Source of the DNA: a virus
Reading direction: 5' to 3' (one strand)
Virus record (IMG/VR): IMGVR_UViG_3300010885_048004
Coordinates: 1 to 34,341 of that record
DNA: 34,341 nucleotides
Each line of letters begins with the position of its first letter. The stretch's first letter is position 1. A program made the translations under genes and the position numbers. Shown piece by piece: positions 29,640 through 34,341 of the stretch. The notes below the pieces were generated by a model. It did not search any database. It was not told where the DNA came from and saw nothing but the letters and a program-made list of their open reading frames with translations.

Positions 29640-29963
29640 TTAAACTCTAAAACTTTCTCCGCAGCCACAGCGGTCACGTTCATTGGGGTTGGTAAATTCA
29701 AAGCCTTCGTTGAGGCCTTGGCGTACATAATCTACCTGTGTGCCACGCAGGTATACATCGTGTTTTTTATCTACCAGTATGCAAAAATCTGGCTGTGCAT
29801 AATTTATAGTGCTGGCGTCTGACACATATTCTTTGACATATTCCAGCACATAGGCCAAGCCCGAACAACCAGTGGTTTTTACTGCCAGGCGTATACCAGC
29901 ATAACCTTTGGCCTGTGTTAATTTTTTTATTTTTGCTTGTGCTGTTTCAGTTAACGAGATCAT
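29640..29963 (-). CDS. iscA: A-type Fe-S carrier IscA/ErpA-like, 107 aa
   Basis: Iron-sulphur carrier with the three family cysteines C33 (TGCSG), C99 and C101 (RCGCGESF). Length and spacing match IscA/ErpA/HesB (about 107). It receives clusters from IscU and passes them to target enzymes. The frame overlaps the end of iscU by 17 nt. No strong Shine-Dalgarno precedes the ATG at 29963, so coupling is likely. It is followed by the nuclease gene. Confidence 0.93.
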   Translation of the reverse strand: MISLTETAQAKIKKLTQAKGYAGIRLAVKTTGCSGLAYVLEYVKEYVSDASTINYAQPDFCILVDKKHDVYLRGTQVDYVRQGLNEGFEFTNPNERDRCGCGESFRV

Positions 29964-30330
29964 GCTTTTTTCGATAATCGTCTACTGCGGCCTTTATGGC
30001 ATCTTCAGCAAGAATGCTACAATGAATCTTGACTGGTGGCAGTGCGAGTTCTTGAGCAATCTCTGAATTTTTAATAGTTGCGGCCTCGTCAAGCGTTCGT
30101 CCTTTAACCCACTCGGTAACAAGAGAGGATGAGGCAATGGCACTTCCGCAGCCGTAAGTTTTGAATCTAGCATCTACAATAATTCCATCTTCCACTTTGA
30201 TTTGCAACTTCATCACATCACCACAAGCCGGTGCTCCTACCATGCCTGTGCCAATGGTATCGTCAAGCTCAAACTTGCCAACATTTCGGGGATTTTCATA
30301 GTGATCAATTACTTTTTCAGAATAAGCCAT
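29947..30330 (-). CDS. iscU: Fe-S cluster scaffold IscU, 127 aa
   Basis: Cluster scaffold with C36, D38, C61 and C104 (GAPACGDVM, TYGCGSA, KIHCSILAE), His103 and the HscA-binding motif LPPVK (97-101), plus the N-terminal HYENPRNVG. Length is identical to bacterial IscU (about 128). The full ligand and chaperone-motif set suggests it works with host IscS and HscA/B. ATG 30330 with GGAG upstream; its leader has a TAAATA element and a hairpin. No iscS is in the window. Confidence 0.95.
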   Translation of the reverse strand: MAYSEKVIDHYENPRNVGKFELDDTIGTGMVGAPACGDVMKLQIKVEDGIIVDARFKTYGCGSAIASSSLVTEWVKGRTLDEAATIKNSEIAQELALPPVKIHCSILAEDAIKAAVDDYRKKHDLVN

Positions 30331-30346
30331 TTGGGTCTCCTAGAGT

Positions 30347-30373
30347 TATTGTAACACAATACGGCTGTATTTA
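30347..30373 (-). promoter_or_regulatory. TAAATA element with leader hairpin before iscU
   Basis: Minus strand TTGTAAATACAGC (TAAATA 30373-30368), then the hairpin TATTGT-GTT-ACAATA (30361-30347) ahead of the ribosome site. This gives iscU, iscA and the nuclease their own late-type start. Confidence 0.6.
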
Positions 30374-30385
30374 CAACCTTTTTGA

Positions 30386-31282
30386 TTAAACAGGTGTGAG
30401 CATGTATTGAGTACGGGCTTCTTTTTTACTAACAGCAGCTATGCGTTTCATTTCAAGATTGCTGGGACAAAATTTGCATTGATCTATCACTTGATCTATT
30501 TGTGATAAAAATTGTTCGCCACGAGTCTCGTAATCATCGGCTGTCAACGGTTGGTACGAGTTGATCAGTGTGCGATCAGAATCTGACAATGCCAGCTGAT
30601 GCTGTTGATCAAATTCTGGAAACAGTGCAACTGGGCCGCATTTGTACAGCTTTCCGCGGATGAAATGATAATTCTTGTATCGAGCAAATCCGCATTTGGC
30701 ATGTGCCACAACCGGATCACTGTTGTGCAAGGTGAATGCGCCCTGGTCCGTGACTTTTACAGCACTTTGATAAAAGTCATACTGTATCCACAGTGGAATT
30801 TTTGTTCCATATTGGTCTATCCACATCATGTCGGCCTTGAACGTGTTCAATGGATGATTACCGTTGATTCGCATCACCTCACCTTTCAAGAACTGACGCA
30901 CTTCGCGATCAAACTCATCCACTGTGTCAGGATTGTGCCAACTGATGCCCATCCAATTGCCGTTGACCTGTAGTGCTTCATATAGGCCTCGCACCTTGTT
31001 GATTCTAGTACCGTTGCTGAGTATCTGCACATTTCTGTTAAACACTCGATTGATGCCATATACCCAATCTAAGATGTCAGGATTCAACAGTGGCTCGCCA
31101 CCCAAGATCACTATTTGATCAATGTCCACATATTGTGCCCACTGTTCATAAACTGATTCATAGTCGGCCCAGCGTTGCCAATTGGAAAAATTAAAATTGT
31201 TAAAACGATTGCAACCATCGCAATTTAAATTACACACATTGGTAATATAAAACTCAATTTTTTGAAAAAAGTGTTTGCTCAT
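30386..31282 (-). CDS. Radical SAM protein with C-terminal Cys cluster, 298 aa
   Basis: Radical SAM enzyme: 4Fe-4S site C17-x3-C21-x2-C24 (VCNLNCDGC) and S-adenosylmethionine motif GGEP (61-64). A C-terminal region with CGFARYKNYHFIRGKLYKCG and CKFC looks like a SPASM/twitch auxiliary cluster site. Substrate unknown; peptide or tRNA modification are typical. It needs a reduced 4Fe-4S cluster, and iscU/iscA lie directly downstream. ATG 31282 without a Shine-Dalgarno; an alternative TTG lies 11 codons upstream in the leader hairpin. Preceded by TAAATA and a strong stem-loop. Confidence 0.85.
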   Translation of the reverse strand: MSKHFFQKIEFYITNVCNLNCDGCNRFNNFNFSNWQRWADYESVYEQWAQYVDIDQIVILGGEPLLNPDILDWVYGINRVFNRNVQILSNGTRINKVRGLYEALQVNGNWMGISWHNPDTVDEFDREVRQFLKGEVMRINGNHPLNTFKADMMWIDQYGTKIPLWIQYDFYQSAVKVTDQGAFTLHNSDPVVAHAKCGFARYKNYHFIRGKLYKCGPVALFPEFDQQHQLALSDSDRTLINSYQPLTADDYETRGEQFLSQIDQVIDQCKFCPSNLEMKRIAAVSKKEARTQYMLTPV

Positions 31283-31297
31283 GTTTTGGAGAATTAA

Positions 31298-31328
31298 AAT
31301 GGTTGTGGTCCACAACCATTGATATTTA
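31298..31328 (-). promoter_or_regulatory. TAAATA element plus strong 5' stem-loop before the radical SAM gene
   Basis: Minus strand TCGTAAATATC (TAAATA 31328-31323), then the inverted repeat AATGGTTGTG/CACAACCATT with loop GAC (31320-31298), followed by TTTTAATT. The stem could serve as a leader stem-loop or a weak terminator of the gene at 31338. Confidence 0.6.
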
Positions 31329-31337
31329 CGATTGTCG

Positions 31338-31682
31338 TTATGACTGACGACGTTTCATTGCTGCTTTGGCATTTGAATCCACCACTGCTTGAGCTTGGTC
31401 CACACTCATACCGGTATTGGCTTCGGTATCGCCTTTCCAGTGTAGTACATCAGAGCCAGGCTCCAGTGGTTGTAGTATATTGCTCAAGGGCGGTTGGGCA
31501 ATAAGTTCGCCTAGGTTGTCAGGTGTAACATTTACACCTAGGCTTTTGGCTAGATTGATAAAGGAAGTCTGACTGAACGGCTGTGTGGCCGATTCGTCAT
31601 CCATTCGATCCTTCAACAAGGTACTCAGTGCTGCCAGTTTGCGTGTGTCAAGACCAGACTCAGCTACTTCACGTATTAACAT
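31338..31682 (-). CDS. Hypothetical protein, 114 aa
   Basis: Helical, polar protein (LIREVAESGLDTRKLAALST, FINLAKSLGVNVTPDNLGEL) with a Gln/Ala-rich basic C-terminus. Its ATG overlaps the stop of the coiled-coil protein at 31682 by one base (TAATG), so it is probably made in a set ratio with it. Paired with that protein it may be a virion assembly factor. Not recognised. Confidence 0.65.
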   Translation of the reverse strand: MLIREVAESGLDTRKLAALSTLLKDRMDDESATQPFSQTSFINLAKSLGVNVTPDNLGELIAQPPLSNILQPLEPGSDVLHWKGDTEANTGMSVDQAQAVVDSNAKAAMKRRQS

Positions 31683-32518
31683 TATCTACGTTCGCGACCC
31701 AGTCCAACATCGGCCGGTTCTTGTTCAGGTTCTTCTAGATCTGGTCCAGGTTCCATTGGTACACCATCTGCTGGTTCAGCAGTCATGTCAGGTGCCTGAC
31801 CAGCAGCCATATCAGCGCCTGGCACCACAGGTGCCTGACCGGTTACCACACCCAATGCTGTTTCCAACTGTTGCTTGCTGGCTTGTAAATTTTGTACCAA
31901 TCCGGACAATGCTGCACTGGCATCACCGTTGAATTGTGCGCTTTGATCTACACCAATTTCATTCTTGATTTGATCAACCAAAGCTGGCAAATCTTTGAAC
32001 TGCATGCTGGTCACTTGTTCGATCATTTTTTGCACTTGGTCCACCATGTCTTGCGATGCCAACACTACCTGTGCCTGTTGAATCTCACTGGCTTCACGCA
32101 GACGACGAGCACGGCGGCCTTCTACCATGGCCATCATGGTTGGATCATTCATTTCTTTTTGCAGTTGAGCAATCTCAGCCTGCTTGGCTTTGATGGCGTC
32201 TTGAATTTGACGTTTCTTTTGCTGAACTTGTGCCGCCTCCATGCCGGCCTGTTGTTGAGGATTAGCAGAAGGTGCAGCAGCAGTTGCGGCCAATGCCTGT
32301 TCCATCATGACCAATTTTAGATAGGCAGGATTGCGTTCACTGTTGTGAAATTCGCTGGTGTGTCGATGTTCGGCTATGAGTCCGCGCACACGTCGCAACA
32401 TGCTGCGTGCCTGCGTCGCAGAAATAGTGTCAAACGCAATGCGTTTGCCAAAATAGCTTTCGAAAACCTTAGCGGTTTGCTTTGTTGGATTGGCCGCGGC
32501 CAGTTCTTGCAGTTTCAT
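31682..32518 (-). CDS. Coiled-coil virion assembly candidate, 278 aa
   Basis: Long helical protein: basic N-terminal block (MLRRVRGLIAEHRHTSEFH, ERNPAYLKLVMMEQAL), a coiled coil rich in Gln/Lys/Ala (about 95-180), a helical domain (DMVDQVQKMIEQVTSMQFK) and an acidic, Pro/Ala/Met-rich tail. I recall a similar layout in T4-like cyanophages, possibly linked with head assembly. ATG 32518 is preferred over one 14 codons upstream because GAGG lies 8 nt before it. It overlaps the upstream gene end by 50 nt. Confidence 0.65.
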   Translation of the reverse strand: MKLQELAAANPTKQTAKVFESYFGKRIAFDTISATQARSMLRRVRGLIAEHRHTSEFHNSERNPAYLKLVMMEQALAATAAAPSANPQQQAGMEAAQVQQKKRQIQDAIKAKQAEIAQLQKEMNDPTMMAMVEGRRARRLREASEIQQAQVVLASQDMVDQVQKMIEQVTSMQFKDLPALVDQIKNEIGVDQSAQFNGDASAALSGLVQNLQASKQQLETALGVVTGQAPVVPGADMAAGQAPDMTAEPADGVPMEPGPDLEEPEQEPADVGLGRERR

Positions 32519-32966
32519 TCTCAAATCCTCTTTGTTGACAATATTTAGCCCATTTGACATAATTGTTCAATTGGTTTTCTAGAACTTTTTTATGTATGAT
32601 TTTGCTTTCTAATTTGGTCAGAATGGTTTCGCGCTGTTCGGGATTTTTACTGCGATCTCCAATAGCAGCCCTTACAGTGATATCGTTGGCCAACATTGAC
32701 CATTTGGCATCAGTGCGCAACAGTTCTCGGGCAGTGTTGTAGGCATAATTTTTGTCGGCAATGCACCAGCTGAGAGCTGTACGGGTGCTGCTGAATACCC
32801 CTACATCTGAATCATTGCACACAACTCGGTAGCCTGGTCGTAAAGGCACAATACGGTATTTTCCAAACACTTCGTATTCGCCTGATTCGTTTTTCCAGAT
32901 CAAGTTGGGCATGCTCTTTTTGAACTCCTGATTGAATATGCGTTCAAAGTCGCTGTCTGAATTCAT
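32469..32966 (-). CDS. Conserved phage-type hypothetical protein, 165 aa
   Basis: ATG 32966 sits in an ATGA overlap with the stop of the upstream small membrane gene, preferred over one nine codons earlier. The protein has a beta region (YEVFGKYRIVPLRPGYRVV) and a helical C-terminal half with many Arg/Asn (ARELLRTDAKWSMLANDITV, QLNNYVKWAKYCQQRG). No family is recognised. It is coupled to the gene before and overlaps the next by 50 nt. Confidence 0.65.
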   Translation of the reverse strand: MNSDSDFERIFNQEFKKSMPNLIWKNESGEYEVFGKYRIVPLRPGYRVVCNDSDVGVFSSTRTALSWCIADKNYAYNTARELLRTDAKWSMLANDITVRAAIGDRSKNPEQRETILTKLESKIIHKKVLENQLNNYVKWAKYCQQRGFENETARTGRGQSNKANR

Positions 32967-33226
32967 TTGATTGCGTAATGCATTATTAACCAACCGCAGG
33001 TGGCAACTAAAAATCCAATTATGCCTATGCCCCAGCCTATGATTTGATCAGTGCGTTTGTCAGCCATGTTTGACACATTGTGTTTGACCTCTTTGACCAT
33101 GGTGCAAAGGTCAGCAATATTGTCACTCAGTGCTGTTATTTTGTTTTCCAAGGCATTATAGCGTTCAGCACACAGTTCTACATGTGCCTCCAGGCTCTTT
33201 TTTTCAATATCTGTTGTTTCCACCAT
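32963..33226 (-). CDS. Coiled-coil protein with C-terminal membrane helix, 87 aa
   Basis: Helical N-terminal 60 residues with heptads (NALENKITALSDNIADLCTM) and a C-terminal membrane helix (WGIGIIGFLVATCGWLIMHY). This topology, soluble coiled coil then one helix, is shared with XhlA-type and some holin-associated phage proteins. A lysis-accessory or membrane-anchor role is possible but unproven. Shine-Dalgarno AGGAAA before the ATG at 33226; leader with TAAATA. Confidence 0.65.
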   Translation of the reverse strand: MVETTDIEKKSLEAHVELCAERYNALENKITALSDNIADLCTMVKEVKHNVSNMADKRTDQIIGWGIGIIGFLVATCGWLIMHYAIK

Positions 33227-33256
33227 TTTGTTTTCCTAGTGTGCATCTATCGGGCA

Positions 33257-33688
33257 CTATGAATTATTTATGGTTAAGGGGGCAAACCAAATGTTTTGTT
33301 TTGGTCCTTGAGTTACCAAAAACGATTCGATTTCGGCACGGTCATTGAGGCCCAACAACATGGGCACTCCGTCAGCATCGGTGCGCAGAATCAGCACTGG
33401 ATCCGATCCAGGCCCATAAACTCCGTCAGCTTCGGTTTCAAATTCAAACATCCAGTGTGTGCCGGTTTGGTCTGCGATAGGATCGGTCAGTGCAAACAAC
33501 TGTGTTCGTAGGCTCAAGATCTGTGTGATTGTTTCCCAGTTGCGTTGTTGATTGCGGCTGCGATTCCATGACTCTACATCATGTATGGCTTGACCTGCAC
33601 TGTCGTGAAATGGCATACGGCTCTGTTTACAATGACCAGTTACACCAGTGGCAGTGATGTCAAACAGGGTCTGGCAAGCAAACTTCAT
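33257..33688 (-). CDS. Hypothetical protein, 143 aa
   Basis: Mixed alpha/beta protein with a basic, polar N-terminal part (MPFHDSAGQAIHDVESWNRS), a helix (NWETITQILSLRTQLF) and a beta-rich acidic second half (HWMFEFETEADGVYGPGSDP). AGGAAA lies upstream of the ATG at 33688. Recalled as conserved in marine T4-like phages; function not known. A TAAATA element for the next gene overlaps its stop codon. Confidence 0.65.
   Translation of the reverse strand: MKFACQTLFDITATGVTGHCKQSRMPFHDSAGQAIHDVESWNRSRNQQRNWETITQILSLRTQLFALTDPIADQTGTHWMFEFETEADGVYGPGSDPVLILRTDADGVPMLLGLNDRAEIESFLVTQGPKQNIWFAPLTINNS
33265..33270 (-). promoter_or_regulatory. TAAATA element with weak leader stem
   Basis: Minus strand CCATAAATAATTC, overlapping the end of the gene at 33257. 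It is followed by a TAGTG/CACTA inverted repeat before the ribosome site of the gene at 33226. Confidence 0.5.
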
Positions 33689-33939
33689 TTGGGTTTCCTA
33701 CTTAATTCATATAGTATTTCAACTTGTTCGCATAAATGATCAAGTTCTGCATTGTCTCGACGTGCTTGAAAAATTTCTACCCAACGTTTTGATCGCTCTA
33801 AATCTTTAAGTTCTTGTTGAAGGTTAGGATCTTGATAATGTAGTTCTCGTTTGGATTCCCCGGGACGGCGAGCATACACAGTGCGACCACCGTCTGGACT
33901 TTCAAACACTGTTAATTCTGTTATTTTGCTGACCATCAT
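33685..33939 (-). CDS. Hypothetical protein, 84 aa
   Basis: Charged protein with a beta start (TELTVFESPDGGRTVYARRP) and a helical second half (QQELKDLERSKRWVEIFQARR). Two ATGs lie in tandem (33939, 33936) and no Shine-Dalgarno is present. TAAATA lies 7 nt before the first ATG, and a sigma70 promoter lies just behind that, so the mRNA would have a very short leader or none. Overlaps the next gene by 4 nt. Confidence 0.65.
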   Translation of the reverse strand: MMVSKITELTVFESPDGGRTVYARRPGESKRELHYQDPNLQQELKDLERSKRWVEIFQARRDNAELDHLCEQVEILYELSRKPK

Positions 33940-33946
33940 AATAGAG

Positions 33947-33984
33947 TATTTACGTTATTATAGCAAAGGCTGTATTAAAGTCAA
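33947..33984 (-). promoter_or_regulatory. Tandem sigma70 promoter and TAAATA element
   Basis: Minus strand TTGACT (33984-33979), a 16-bp spacer and TATAAT (33962-33957) with TGC in front, then ACGTAAATACTC (TAAATA 33952-33947). Early- and late-type signals share one site, 7 nt from the ATG at 33939. The -35 follows the terminator at 33988 directly. Confidence 0.7.
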
Positions 33985-33987
33985 CAA

Positions 33988-34010
33988 AAAAGCCCCTTTA
34001 AGGGGCTTTA
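33988..34010 (-). terminator. Intrinsic terminator
   Basis: Stem AAAGCCCCTT/AAGGGGCTTT on the minus strand followed by TTTTTTG. It lies just behind the stop at 34014 and abuts the sigma70 promoter, the same junction design as at 546-600. Confidence 0.85.
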
Positions 34011-34013
34011 GTT

Positions 34014-34241
34014 TTACGCTTGGTCTACAAACTTTTTGAGTTCTTCCGCCTTGCTTACAATATCTGTGCTAGACGGAAAATCTGGTAAAGTTGGAAACGG
34101 ATGCGTTCCACGATTAGCATCGGTTAACTTAGAGTGATACTCATCAGTTAATGCTTGGCGTGTTTGGTAAACTGGCGTTTGAAGAATTTCTTTAGCCAAG
34201 TTAAGAAGTTCGAGACGAATCTCGTAAGGTGTTTTGCTCAT
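34014..34241 (-). CDS. Conserved phage-type hypothetical protein, 75 aa
   Basis: Starts MSKTPYEIRLELLNLAKEIL, a start pattern I recall from several T4-like phage small proteins, and ends with helical SKAEELKKFVDQA. Strong Shine-Dalgarno AGGAGAAA before the ATG at 34241. It is last gene of its unit, closed by the terminator at 33988-34010. The leader holds a stable hairpin and a TATAAGTA box. Function is unknown. Confidence 0.75.
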   Translation of the reverse strand: MSKTPYEIRLELLNLAKEILQTPVYQTRQALTDEYHSKLTDANRGTHPFPTLPDFPSSTDIVSKAEELKKFVDQA

Positions 34242-34273
34242 GTTTTTCTCCTGTGTATGTGTGTGTCGTTCCG

Positions 34274-34322
34274 GTCCCGCCCTATGCAGGACAAGATTGC
34301 TACACGAGCATGTTTACTTATA
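34274..34322 (-). promoter_or_regulatory. Late-like TATAAGTA box and leader hairpin
   Basis: Minus strand TATAAGTA (34322-34315), one base from T4 late TATAAATA, then a 7-bp hairpin GTCCTGC/GGCGGGAC family (34292-34274) ahead of the ribosome site at about 34250. The leader resembles that at 1208-1247 (both contain GGGGCGGG or AGGGCGGG). Confidence 0.45.
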
Positions 34323-34341
34323 CTTGTAAAATCCAGTCAAC

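Noticed and set aside
31298-31320. Intrinsic terminator after the gene at 31338
   Set aside because: The stem is strong, but the following T-run is only four bases and the stem starts right behind a TAAATA element, so a leader stem-loop is the better reading; a mixed role is possible.
1-34341. CRISPR arrays, tRNA genes, insertion sequences, reverse transcriptase or diversity-generating repeats
   Set aside because: No spaced direct repeats, cloverleaf with CCA end, transposase or reverse transcriptase motif, or template/variable repeat pair was seen.
1-34341. Alternative genetic code (stop recoding), suggested by the in-frame TAA at 23218
   Set aside because: TAA, TAG and TGA all end well-supported genes here (for example 14683 TAA, 33257 TAG, 13 or more ATGA overlaps), so the single interrupted frame is better explained locally.

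Overview
The window looks like a piece of a large T4-like myovirus genome infecting a Gram-negative bacterium. It combines ribonucleotide reductase (nrdA, nrdB, a glutaredoxin), an ATP-dependent DNA ligase and a UV-damage endonuclease with a PAAR tail spike, tail fibres and a beta-helix tail spike. Genes are packed, mostly on the minus strand, with many 1-, 4- or 8-nt start/stop overlaps. Two small phasin-like genes suggest, weakly, a polyhydroxyalkanoate-storing host such as an aquatic betaproteobacterium. Lipoboxes and signal peptides fit a Gram-negative host. No integrase, tRNA, CRISPR array or transposon was seen.

Layout. 1-1323: hairpin-rich edge, two small proteins and two phasin-like proteins. 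1324-5470: a nucleotidyltransferase-cupin fusion, a fatty acid desaturase, small proteins, a plus-strand Lys-rich membrane protein and uvsE. 5467-7949: a coupled operon of a 2OG-oxygenase-like protein, an amidinotransferase, a tail-fibre-like protein and an unknown. 7989-10478 (plus strand): a glycosyltransferase-like protein, a secreted protein and a metallophosphoesterase. 10475-15000: a proteostasis block of clpS, an Hsp20, an unknown, rpsU (bS21), clpX, a membrane coiled-coil protein and an unknown. 15001-20346: a structured leader, an unknown, an SGNH hydrolase, DNA ligase, three exported proteins and small genes. 20383-22633: tail tip with PAAR. 22638-26699: an Sm-like protein, glutaredoxin, nrdB and nrdA. 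26722-28901: an unknown and the tail spike. 28921-31282: a PD-(D/E)XK nuclease, iscA, iscU and a radical SAM protein. 31338-34241: conserved phage proteins, some probably for virion assembly.

Regulation is readable. Five sites carry near-perfect sigma70 promoters (TTGACN, 16-17 bp, TATAAT), two of them directly behind intrinsic terminators. A second class is a TAAATA element (mostly GTAAATAC or GTAAATAT) just upstream of about 15 genes, resembling the T4 late promoter TATAAATA. Behind it the genes follow two designs: a 5' stem-loop plus Shine-Dalgarno, or an ATG only 5-7 nt away with no Shine-Dalgarno, which implies leaderless late mRNAs.

Functionally the window mixes nucleotide supply and DNA repair, virion tail parts, and many host-takeover genes: protein quality control, a ribosomal protein, Fe-S assembly, lipid desaturation, surface modification and exported proteins. 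The most unusual points are the promoter and leaderless architecture, the iscU-iscA-radical SAM group, ClpX with its ClpP-docking loop kept but its RKH loop changed, and an ochre-interrupted small gene in frame with the glutaredoxin.
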